A stretch of 15,627 nt of DNA, taken from the NCBI GenBank assembly GCA_965370415.1, contig CBDUTJ010000053.1:1-15627 (forward strand), given 5' to 3'. Of the stretch, positions 7,371 to 13,367 are shown one piece after another. Position 1 is the stretch's first letter. Each line of letters begins with the position of its first letter. The position numbers were made by a program, and so were the translations under genes. The DNA is from JACNIV01 sp965370415 (lineage in GTDB: Bacteria; Cloacimonadota; Cloacimonadia; Cloacimonadales; TCS61). A model generated the notes under the pieces. It searched no databases. It had not been told where the DNA came from and worked only from the letters and a program-made list of their open reading frames with translations.

Positions 7371-7912
7371 GCTTCCTTGCTCCTTCTTATAAGCCGAATA
7401 ATCCCTGCTAATGGATTCATGCCTGGTACCTTTTGCATATATTGTATGTAATCATCACCGAACTGCTGAATAAGACGCTTGTCTTCCTCCCTGCATCCCA
7501 TGTAGATTACTGCTGAACCGATAACACCCAGAACCCCGAATAACCAGTGTGGATACCATAAAAGTGTAGTTATAAATATTGCGAAAATCCCGCCTAAGTA
7601 TTGTGGGTGCCTAACCACACTATAAATACTTGTATCAACTAGGCGAGTAGTGTTCACAAAGGATTTACCTTTTTCTATTCCACCTCGGCGAGGAAAAATA
7701 ATGATTGGGCACATTACCAGTACCATCCCAAATGCCCAGGTGAACCAGCCTGCGAGATATAACACAGGATTATAACCAGTTTCGAGCACACCTGATAAAA
7801 CCAGCGGATTGACCGGAAAACAGATTATACCCAGGATAGTTAAAAGTACACTCCAGAAAATGCTCTTTTTCGTCCACTGATTAGACACTAATTTTTTATT
7901 CTCCTCTTTCAT
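7367..7912 (-). CDS. Membrane methyltransferase of the ICMT/PEMT (isoprenylcysteine carboxyl / phospholipid methyltransferase) family
   Basis: A 181-aa integral membrane protein with about four hydrophobic segments. The C-terminal half holds the family signature: RHPQYLG at 101-107, a second hydrophobic hairpin, EE at 142-143, then FGDDYIQYMQKVP at 151-163. In this family these residues bind S-adenosylmethionine near the membrane surface. Bacterial members mostly have unknown acceptors (lipids, quinones or prenylated molecules), so the substrate cannot be stated. The ribosome site before the ATG is weak (GGA four bases away). The product is encoded directly upstream of, and overlapping, the DUF5658-like gene, and downstream of a hairpin-rich spacer and the HXXEE gene. 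Confidence 0.85.
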   Translation of the reverse strand: MKEENKKLVSNQWTKKSIFWSVLLTILGIICFPVNPLVLSGVLETGYNPVLYLAGWFTWAFGMVLVMCPIIIFPRRGGIEKGKSFVNTTRLVDTSIYSVVRHPQYLGGIFAIFITTLLWYPHWLFGVLGVIGSAVIYMGCREEDKRLIQQFGDDYIQYMQKVPGMNPLAGIIRLIRRSKEA

Positions 7913-7923
7913 TTTCCAACTTC

Positions 7924-8013
7924 TGCTGGTTCAGGTTTGCAACCTGAACCATACGGTAGTTTTTGCCATTTAACACCAAATCATTTGGTTCAATTAGCAT
8001 AATTGAACCAGCA
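7924..8013. repeat. 90-bp intergenic element with terminal inverted repeats and two inner hairpins
   Basis: The ends are perfect 10-bp inverted repeats, TGCTGGTTCA (7924-7933) and TGAACCAGCA (8004-8013). Inside lie GGTTCAGGTT/AACCTGAACC (7928-7937 and 7941-7950, 3-nt loop), ACCAAAT/ATTTGGT (7975-7981 and 7983-7989) and TGGTTCAATT/AATTGAACCA (7986-7995 and 8001-8010, 5-nt loop). The word GGTTCA or its complement thus recurs in every arm, so the outer stem competes with the inner hairpins. It fills most of the gap between the HXXEE gene and the methyltransferase gene. Confidence 0.8.
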
Positions 8014-8046
8014 GCAAAATCCTACCGAAAATCAAATTATCCATAT

Positions 8047-8526
8047 TCATTTCGTTTTCCTCCTTAACTGTCGTCTGAGAAAAAGATGCCCGACCATTAA
8101 GATAGTAATAAACGTTCCAATAAGGACTGAGATAATAAAATTAGGAAAGGAAACATTTTCTTGGAGCAGCCCGCATTGGATTATGAAGTACATTATTATC
8201 CAGTAGAAAAAACTTGTTATTAACCCCGGAGAATATTCCCGCGTTATTACCGCTGAAAGCACATGCCCTAAACCGTTTGTTACAAAAACCCAGCTTATAC
8301 TCAGAGGAATAATAATCCAATTGCCACCAAAAATCTGATAGAGTATTATGCTTGTGATAGTAATTAAATGCGAGACAAAGTTCAACCTGAAAAATCCTTT
8401 GTTAGTAATTCCATACCAAAAATTCTTCTTTACAAAACCTACAAAGCCCATTTTTGCTTCTTCAAAACAATGAAGAAGATACATTGCCTCCATTCCCCAA
8501 AACAAAATGTTCAAGGATATACTCAT
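8047..8526 (-). CDS. HXXEE-family membrane protein
   Basis: This 159-aa protein carries the family hallmark LLHCFEE at 18-23 (H19, E22, E23). NGLGH at 84-88 and YSPGL at 98-102 follow inside later hydrophobic segments, and these are the other conserved points of the HXXEE family. About five hydrophobic stretches are seen. The His/Glu cluster suggests metal binding or hydrolase chemistry in the membrane, but the family function is unknown. The ATG at 8526 has AGGAA seven bases upstream. An 11-codon ORF (8523-8558, MKKIIKFRKAV) with its own AAGGTG overlaps this start by ATGA and may couple translation. Confidence 0.8.
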   Translation of the reverse strand: MSISLNILFWGMEAMYLLHCFEEAKMGFVGFVKKNFWYGITNKGFFRLNFVSHLITITSIILYQIFGGNWIIIPLSISWVFVTNGLGHVLSAVITREYSPGLITSFFYWIIMYFIIQCGLLQENVSFPNFIISVLIGTFITILMVGHLFLRRQLRRKTK

Positions 8527-8572
8527 ACTGCTTTCCTGAATTTGATTATTTTTTTCATGTTACACCTTTTCT

Positions 8573-8670
8573 AAACTTGACACAAGTCTAAAAGATCTTG
8601 TGTTAAGTTGAAAACAGTTCAACTTAAGTCAAGATTGTCCAGCAGTAACCGGACAACTTAACTCAAGTTT
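8573..8670. repeat. 98-bp intergenic element with terminal inverted repeats and inner hairpins
   Basis: The ends pair as AAACTTGA (8573-8580) and TCAAGTTT (8663-8670). Inside are AACTTGACACAAG/CTTGTGTTAAGTT (8574-8586 and 8597-8609, one mismatch), TTAAGTTGAA/TTCAACTTAA (8603-8612 and 8618-8627, perfect) and TTGTCC/GGACAA (8635-8640 and 8651-8656). The architecture matches 7924-8013 (outer stem sharing its word with inner hairpins), but the sequence is different. It lies in the gap between the beta-helix gene and the HXXEE gene. Confidence 0.78.
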
Positions 8671-8680
8671 CAGTTTCCAA

Positions 8681-10051
8681 TCATTTCAACAGCAAACATT
8701 TCTTCACAGCTTTAGTTTTGCCGTTTACATTTAATTTGTAAAAGTACAAACCAGAACTCACAGATTTACCAGATTCATCATCTCCATTCCAGATTACACT
8801 ATATGTTGTCTCCCCTCGTCCTTCGACAAGTTCAGGATGACACAAGCTCGGGGAAAGAACTTTTACCTTCTGTCCTTTGATGTTGTAGATTTCAAGTGTC
8901 ACAAACGAGGACGTTTGTGTTACGGAAAATGAAATTGTTGTAGTAGGATTGAAAGGATTTGGGTAATTAACTAAGTTCACATCAACTTGTGGAAAAATGG
9001 TTTTATTATCAATGGATGTAATAGGGGAATCTAACCAATTATCATAATTAACAAAAGCCAGAATTTCATTATCAAAAATATCCCAAATTACTGAAATGTT
9101 CGAGGGATAGGGAAGAGAATCCATTTCGTTGGTTGTTGATTCGCCCCAATAATTATATTGAAAATCAATAACTTCTGTTGAATCTACCACATTTACACAA
9201 ACATCATACTGTGAATTTCCATAAATATCATTATTGTTAATGATCGGCATCACATTTCCTACAACTTTAATTCCAGTATTTTCATTTTCAATGATTTGAT
9301 TATGTTCGATTATAGAGTTAGTGGAATAACAGCAAAAAGATGAAGCAGTATAATTGGAGTCATTTCCATAAATAAGATTATTTTCAACATAACCAGAAGA
9401 AAACATTAAACATAAACCACTACCATGATCAACACCATATCCGGCATTTGTAATATTATGATGTATTTCATTATTTATCAGTTCACCATCCCAATTATCA
9501 AGATAGATACCACCACCATAATATCCTTCAGTATTAAAAGCTATTTCGTTATTTACAATGATTGCGGATGAATTGGAACAATATATTCCTGCACCGTTAA
9601 AATACAAAATGCCCATTTGATTATTGATAATGAGATTATCTTGAATCGTGGCTGAAGCGTTCTCAATATATATTGCCTGAACAGTTGCTCCGGTAATTGT
9701 AAATCCAATTAATTTGGCATTAATGGTTTCTTCATTTTCAAAGATAATGGCATTTTCATTTTGGGGTGGTGTAATAATGCAGTCATCGGGTCCATTAGCA
9801 CTTGTAATAGTAATGTCTTTACCAATATAATTTACACTCTCATTATAGAAACCATCTGCAACGCAAATAACATCCCCATTTTGTGCATAAGCAACTGCTT
9901 CATTAATTGTTGAAAAATCACCGGGAACATAAATAGTCTCTGCTATTAAAACAGTAACCACACAAAAGATTGAAATAAGAAAAAAAGTCTTTCTCCCCGA
10001 TAGATTCCCGAAAAATCGGGACAGGCAGGGATTAATCATAGATTTTAACAT
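8681..10051 (-). CDS. Secreted right-handed parallel beta-helix protein with T9SS sorting tail
   Basis: A 456-aa protein. Its start is supported by AGGAGG four bases upstream. The signal peptide has an unusually long n-region (residues 1-21) whose middle is encoded by a palindrome at 10007-10020. The hydrophobic core follows (FFLISIFCVVTVLIA). Residues about 40-330 form repeated turns such as AIIVNNEIAFN...GGGIYLDN...GELINNEIHHN, the pattern of pectin-lyase-like / NosD-type right-handed beta-helices. The opening DFSTINEAVAYAQNGDVICVADGFYNESV is typical for these. Residues 362-456 are the NYPNPFNP T9SS tail, with an extra CHPELVEGRG segment encoded by a repeat. It is probably a surface polysaccharide-binding or lyase-like protein, but no catalytic residues can be assigned. 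It starts only 15 bp after the 265-aa gene and may share its transcript. Confidence 0.87.
   Translation of the reverse strand: MLKSMINPCLSRFFGNLSGRKTFFLISIFCVVTVLIAETIYVPGDFSTINEAVAYAQNGDVICVADGFYNESVNYIGKDITITSANGPDDCIITPPQNENAIIFENEETINAKLIGFTITGATVQAIYIENASATIQDNLIINNQMGILYFNGAGIYCSNSSAIIVNNEIAFNTEGYYGGGIYLDNWDGELINNEIHHNITNAGYGVDHGSGLCLMFSSGYVENNLIYGNDSNYTASSFCCYSTNSIIEHNQIIENENTGIKVVGNVMPIINNNDIYGNSQYDVCVNVVDSTEVIDFQYNYWGESTTNEMDSLPYPSNISVIWDIFDNEILAFVNYDNWLDSPITSIDNKTIFPQVDVNLVNYPNPFNPTTTISFSVTQTSSFVTLEIYNIKGQKVKVLSPSLCHPELVEGRGETTYSVIWNGDDESGKSVSSGLYFYKLNVNGKTKAVKKCLLLK
8820..8842 (-). repeat. Dispersed repeat word inside T9SS tail (site B)
   Basis: CCTTCGACAAGTTCAGG plus GATGACA encodes CHPELVEG on the minus strand. 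I recognise this as a repeat word common between genes in many bacterial genomes (recognition from memory). Here it lies in frame between KVLSPS and ETTYSVIWNG, making this loop 23 residues (KVK to WNG) against 15 in the 832-aa protein. Confidence 0.65.
8900..8919. repeat. 20-bp perfect palindrome inside T9SS tail (site A)
   Basis: CACAAACG (8900-8907) and CGTTTGTG (8912-8919) flank AGGA. The minus strand encodes TQTSSFVT, at the domain position where the other three tails carry tandem or low-complexity words. Confidence 0.7.
10007..10020. repeat. Palindrome in the signal-peptide n-region of the beta-helix gene
   Basis: CCCGA (10007-10011) and TCGGG (10016-10020) flank AAAA. The wider segment encodes NPCLSRFFGNL between MLKSMI and the GRKTFF that would make a normal signal-peptide start. 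It looks like a small repeat element within the coding region. Confidence 0.6.
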
Positions 10052-10066
10052 TTTTCCTCCTAATTA

Positions 10067-10864
10067 TTAATTCATTTCAAATTCAGTTTTCATTTCATTT
10101 ATAAATTTTCTCTTATCAGTTTTTATTTTTATCTTTGAATCATAAAAATCCCCACTACCAATTAACCAGAATAATTTATCTACTGTATAAGGTGTTTCAT
10201 TAATTATTGCTGAAAATTTTATTACATCTCGAAAAATCTGAAAATCAGTTGATCCTGCATCGGATAAATTCAAATTAATAAAAATATCTTTAATGTGTGT
10301 GTCTGGTTTTACAAAATCTGGTGAAATGTTTTCTTTCAGGAAATCACAAGCTAATGCAAATCCGAATCCGAACAACTCTTCTTGAAGAATCAATGGTAAA
10401 CCAATTCTTGTATCTGGCGTATTCGATATGAATTGATTAACATAATTATAAAAATCTTCAATTGTTTTAAATCTGCAAAGATATCTTGAAATTGAAATAA
10501 TTGATTTGCAATAAATTACCCAGTAATTATGATTATTGCTTTTTTCCATTCTTCCGGGCGGAGTATTTTCTTTTTTGATTTTGTCGAAGAGTATTTCCCA
10601 ATTTGCATAGTTGCTATTCACTTTTTCTGGATTAAAATTAAATAGAATTTTCTCTAATGAATTCATGTCTCCAATAGAGTTTGGCATATCTCGCTTGTTT
10701 TGGGCACAATCTAAAAAACTATAGAATAATTCCTTTTTAGTTTTGGGTTTATCCCGGGCAGGAAACTCCAGTTGTTTATTCAGAATTTCGGGTGTTATTT
10801 CACTAAAATCAAGCAAATATTTTTTACCTGATTCAAATAAGCTCTTGTAATCTTTTTCTTTCAT
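10067..10864 (-). CDS. Uncharacterised protein, possible helix-hairpin-helix DNA-glycosylase-like fold
   Basis: A 265-aa, probably soluble protein with no signal peptide or membrane segment. The C-terminal half has features reminiscent of the HhH-GPD superfamily (endonuclease III / OGG type). A glycine-containing turn with a helix, FGFGFALACDFLKE (165-178), is followed by FVKPDTHI (184-191), whose Asp188 sits where the catalytic Asp of PVDTHV occurs, and later by YTVDKLFWLIGSG (226-238). The lysine of bifunctional glycosylases is not in the hairpin turn, so a lyase activity is not supported. The N-terminal 130 residues are not recognised. AGGA lies about ten bases before the ATG. The gene is AT-rich like the island to its right, yet ends 15 bp before the secreted beta-helix gene. 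The fold assignment is inference at modest confidence; the ORF itself is solid. Confidence 0.65.
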   Translation of the reverse strand: MKEKDYKSLFESGKKYLLDFSEITPEILNKQLEFPARDKPKTKKELFYSFLDCAQNKRDMPNSIGDMNSLEKILFNFNPEKVNSNYANWEILFDKIKKENTPPGRMEKSNNHNYWVIYCKSIISISRYLCRFKTIEDFYNYVNQFISNTPDTRIGLPLILQEELFGFGFALACDFLKENISPDFVKPDTHIKDIFINLNLSDAGSTDFQIFRDVIKFSAIINETPYTVDKLFWLIGSGDFYDSKIKIKTDKRKFINEMKTEFEMN

Positions 10865-10960
10865 TCAGAATAATTCCTTCATTTTGAATAACAAAAAATG
10901 AAAATCACTGCAAACCCTTACAAACACTACTTTCGTCTGTTTTTATGAACTGGATAATTA

Positions 10961-11269
10961 TTAAAGAATTTTATTTAGGACATTATTGTATTTATTTATT
11001 AAATCATTTTCAAGACATTCAACAATTTTATTAAATAAATAAATATCTCCTTTAGAGTTTAAATTGCCATCATTTTGTGCAAAAGTATGAAATGGTCTTT
11101 TTACTATAATAGTTATTTTTCCCCCATTAAATCTAATAGATAATGAAATTGATAACGTAATTAGTGATTCACCTTCTTTAAATGAACGACTTAGTTCTTC
11201 GTACTTTCTAGTTCCTAAAATTCCATTTTGTTCCCAAATTTGAAGTTTGTTTAGTAAATCTTTTTTCAT
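10961..11269 (-). CDS. Hypothetical small soluble protein, third gene of unknown operon
   Basis: This 102-aa protein is not recognised. It has an N-terminal helical segment (KKDLLNKLQIWEQNG), a central strand-rich part (ESLITLSISLSIRFNGGKITIIVKRPF) and a helical C-terminus. There is no signal or membrane segment. It starts two bases after the stop of the 129-aa gene, and its ribosome site (AAGGA) is formed by that gene's last codons, so the two are tightly coupled. Confidence 0.7.
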   Translation of the reverse strand: MKKDLLNKLQIWEQNGILGTRKYEELSRSFKEGESLITLSISLSIRFNGGKITIIVKRPFHTFAQNDGNLNSKGDIYLFNKIVECLENDLINKYNNVLNKIL

Positions 11270-11271
11270 TA

Positions 11272-11661
11272 TTATTCCTTCAATTGTTTCTTTTCAGCTG
11301 AAACAAGTTCTTGTAAAAATTTTGTGTCTTTAAAAGCTTGTAATGCTTTTTTTAAATTCAATGTTAATATAATTTTTCTTACAATGTTCTTTGGATCTGT
11401 TGCATTTGAAAGGATTTGAACAGCTTGTGTAATTTGAGAATTACTTAATTTATTTAAAACAGGACAGTTAGTTAATTGCAAAAATGAATTATATAATGTT
11501 ACTGATTTAGATTTTGATTTTTTAATACTTTCTTCGTAGAATAATTCAAAAGATTTTAAATATAGTGCTGATAAGTATCCTCTTCGAGACCTAATTACTA
11601 AGTAAATAACGATACTTATCGTTGGTACAAGAATAATAAATCCAATTATTATCCAAATCAT
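11272..11661 (-). CDS. Hypothetical membrane-anchored protein, second gene of unknown operon
   Basis: This 129-aa protein has one N-terminal transmembrane segment (residues 2-23, IIIGFIILVPTISIVIYLVI) followed by RSRR, so the remainder (helical, lysine-rich) probably faces the cytoplasm. The segment SNSQITQAVQILSNATDPKNIVRKIILTLNLKKAL could be an amphipathic helical bundle. No family is recognised. It starts nine bases after the stop of the 144-aa gene, with a ribosome site overlapping that stop (TAAGGA). Confidence 0.7.
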   Translation of the reverse strand: MIWIIIGFIILVPTISIVIYLVIRSRRGYLSALYLKSFELFYEESIKKSKSKSVTLYNSFLQLTNCPVLNKLSNSQITQAVQILSNATDPKNIVRKIILTLNLKKALQAFKDTKFLQELVSAEKKQLKE

Positions 11662-11670
11662 TATGCTTCC

Positions 11671-12105
11671 TTATAATGTCTCGTTATTTTTTCCTTCTTT
11701 TGTATTACTGTCAGAATTCTTATACTCTACGTGAACTTTAATTTTAAAGGAATTGATACAATACCTATAATGTCGTCTTCCTTTTGGAGATCCTTCGTAT
11801 CCTTGACATCCTCGTGTTGTCTCTAAATTTATTTTTTTGCTTCTAATCATTTCTCGTAAAATACTTCCGATCGAAAATCCACCATTATAACATAATGAAT
11901 TGCTGCAATTGATATACTCCTCAATTGAGTTCTTTGTGTATCTATGTGTATTAAATCCCGAACGAATTCCATCTCCACTTTCTTCTACTTCAACAACTAC
12001 ATCTTTAATTTCAGGAAAAGCCTTCTCAAATGATTTTTTTTTAGAAAAGACGTACTCTGTCTCCCGAAAAACATCTGATGCTTTCATTCGATCTTCACGA
12101 CTCAT
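11671..12105 (-). CDS. Hypothetical basic protein with four cysteines, first main gene of unknown operon
   Basis: This 144-aa protein has a strong AGGAGG seven bases before the ATG. It has cysteines at 67, 72, 100 and 116, in INCSNSLCYNGGF, ETTRGCQGYEGSPKGRRHYRYC and nearby. Basic and aromatic residues surround them, which would suit a structural zinc site or nucleic-acid binding, but no known family is recognised. The motif CQGYEGSPKGRRHYRYC looks conserved-type rather than random. It heads a tight operon with the 129- and 102-aa genes. Confidence 0.7.
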   Translation of the reverse strand: MSREDRMKASDVFRETEYVFSKKKSFEKAFPEIKDVVVEVEESGDGIRSGFNTHRYTKNSIEEYINCSNSLCYNGGFSIGSILREMIRSKKINLETTRGCQGYEGSPKGRRHYRYCINSFKIKVHVEYKNSDSNTKEGKNNETL

Positions 12106-12154
12106 TATTTTTCCTCCTTAAATTTGCAATGTAACCTAACATATTTATCTACTA

Positions 12155-12274
12155 TTAAAGTTTCGAAATAAATTCATAGTTTGGATAGTACATTATTGGT
12201 ATTAAAATTTTATGTAAATCAGTTCGTAGGCTATCTATTTTTGATAATTCATCATCTAAAAAAATCTTATTCAT
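12155..12274 (-). CDS. Small 39-codon ORF upstream of the unknown operon
   Basis: ATG at 12274 has AAGGAG five bases upstream, and the frame runs to TAA at 12155. The product starts MNKIFLDDELSKIDSLRTDL and ends NYEFISKL. It ends 49 bases before the 144-aa gene and is oriented with it. The strong ribosome site argues that it is translated, either as a small partner protein or as a leader for the operon. It may also be a remnant of a longer gene. There is no similarity I recognise. Confidence 0.45.
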   Translation of the reverse strand: MNKIFLDDELSKIDSLRTDLHKILIPIMYYPNYEFISKL

Positions 12275-12296
12275 TAATACTCCTTAATTATTAATT

Positions 12297-12380
12297 GCTT
12301 CTAATGTTTGCAGCACAATGCGGAATCGGAACGATTCCAATACCTAATTGAAAGAAATTCGCAGATGCAATGTTAGTAGC
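12297..12380 (-). repeat. attC-like imperfect palindrome after the K+ channel gene
   Basis: The outer arms pair in blocks: GCT (12297-12299) with AGC (12378-12380), CTAA (12301-12304) with TTAG (12373-12376), and TTGCA (12308-12312) with TGCAA (12366-12370). An inner perfect hairpin is GGAATCG/CGATTCC (12322-12328 and 12332-12338). The element begins one base after the stop of the channel gene on the minus strand, where the attC of an integron cassette would be. The match to the RYYYAAC/GTTRRRY core sites is imperfect (minus-strand ends TACTAAC and ATTAGAA). Confidence 0.5.
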
Positions 12381-12381
12381 A

Positions 12382-13218
12382 TTAATTATCCAATCTTTTA
12401 CCACAGAAGGGACAATGAGTCTTTAACTCTTTTATTGAATTATCATTTTTCTGCTCATTAGTAATTTGATTTCTTTTTTGCATTAATTCAATAAAACCTG
12501 AACTAATAATTGCTGTTGGCAAAGCAACAATACCTATTCCAAGTAAAGCAATTATACCACTGAGTATTTTCCCTAATACTGTTACAGGATAAACATCTCC
12601 ATAACCTATTGTTGTTAAAGTCGCAATAGCCCACCAAAAAGCAGCAATGATATTTGGAAATAATTCAGGTTGTGAATTTGTTTCGATATAGTACATTATT
12701 GAAGACGCTAAGATTAATAATAAAAATGTAACAAAAAATGTTACTATTAAATCTTCTTTTTTATTGTTTATAATCTTGCCAATTAAATTTAATGAATTAT
12801 TATACCTTTGAATTTTAAGAACTCGTAAAATTCTTGTTAAACGCAGAATTCTTAGAAATCTTAAATCAATTACAATAATCATTGGTAAATAAAATGGTAG
12901 AATTGCGAAAAGATCAATTAAGGCAATAAAAGAAAATATAAATTTAAATCTAGCATTAAGTTTTGAAATATCAGAGTATTTTAAATCTGAGGTAGAAATT
13001 CGCAACAAATATTCAACTGAAAAAATAACAACAGATATGATTTCGAAATACTTAAAAAATATATGATATCTTATTGCTAACATATTGTATGATTCCAAAA
13101 TAACTGCAGTAACATTAAGAATTATTAAAGTTATAATAAAATAATCGAATATTTTACTTGCTTTATCACCTGTTTCGGCTTTTTCGATAATTTGGAAAAC
13201 TCTTAAATTTAGTTTCAT
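12382..13218 (-). CDS. Voltage-sensor type potassium channel with C-terminal CPFC motif
   Basis: A 278-aa six-helix channel of the Kv / Ion_trans family. S1 is at about 23-42 and S2 at about 58-73, with a third helix at about 94-113. S4 carries basic residues at every third position: R120, R123, R126, R129, R132, K135 and R138. S5 is at 157-178, the pore helix at 190-201, the selectivity filter TIGYGD at 203-208, and S6 at about 213-243. The product should conduct K+ across the inner membrane in a voltage-dependent way, as a tetramer. The short cytoplasmic tail ends HCPFCGKRLDN (C269, C272), half of a zinc-ribbon, and there is no RCK or cyclic-nucleotide domain. The ribosome site AAGGTG precedes the ATG. 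Its base composition matches the accessory island, and attC-like palindromes flank it on both sides, suggesting a mobile cassette. Confidence 0.92.
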   Translation of the reverse strand: MKLNLRVFQIIEKAETGDKASKIFDYFIITLIILNVTAVILESYNMLAIRYHIFFKYFEIISVVIFSVEYLLRISTSDLKYSDISKLNARFKFIFSFIALIDLFAILPFYLPMIIVIDLRFLRILRLTRILRVLKIQRYNNSLNLIGKIINNKKEDLIVTFFVTFLLLILASSIMYYIETNSQPELFPNIIAAFWWAIATLTTIGYGDVYPVTVLGKILSGIIALLGIGIVALPTAIISSGFIELMQKRNQITNEQKNDNSIKELKTHCPFCGKRLDN

Positions 13219-13256
13219 TGTACACCTTCAATTCAATCTTAATAATTCAAAACATT

Positions 13257-13351
13257 GCCTATAACGGTTCGCGAATATCCGAAATTGCCAAATCATCATT
13301 GAGGTAAATTTAAATGGTGCGAAGTGAAGTCGGGTACTCGCGGTTATGTGC
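13257..13351 (-). repeat. attC-like imperfect palindrome after the PIN-domain gene
   Basis: The left end GCCTATAAC (13257-13265) pairs with GTTATGTGC (13343-13351), and CGCGAATATCCG (13270-13281) pairs with the region CGGGTACTCGCG (13331-13342), with a few unpaired bases between and within. This two-box stem with extra-helical bases and a variable centre of about 50 nt is the organisation of integron attC sites, and 95 bp is a normal length. It lies 16 bases after the stop of the PIN-domain gene. Core-site matches are close but not exact (minus-strand ACATAAC and GTTATAG). Confidence 0.55.
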
Positions 13352-13367
13352 AGTAAAGACATCTTTT

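Noticed and set aside
7924..8670. CRISPR array
   Set aside because: The repeated words are inverted hairpin arms, not direct repeats separated by unique spacers, and no cas gene is present.
10878..10902. TTCATTTT/AAAATGAA hairpin as a terminator between the unknown operon and the 265-aa gene
   Set aside because: The 8-bp stem is almost all A/T in very AT-rich DNA and could occur by chance. It also lies upstream of the 265-aa gene's ATG rather than just after a stop.
13257..13351. tRNA-like GGTTCG segment
   Set aside because: The GGTTCGCGAAT segment resembles a T-loop, but no acceptor stem, anticodon arm or D-arm can be drawn. The palindrome is better explained as attC-like.
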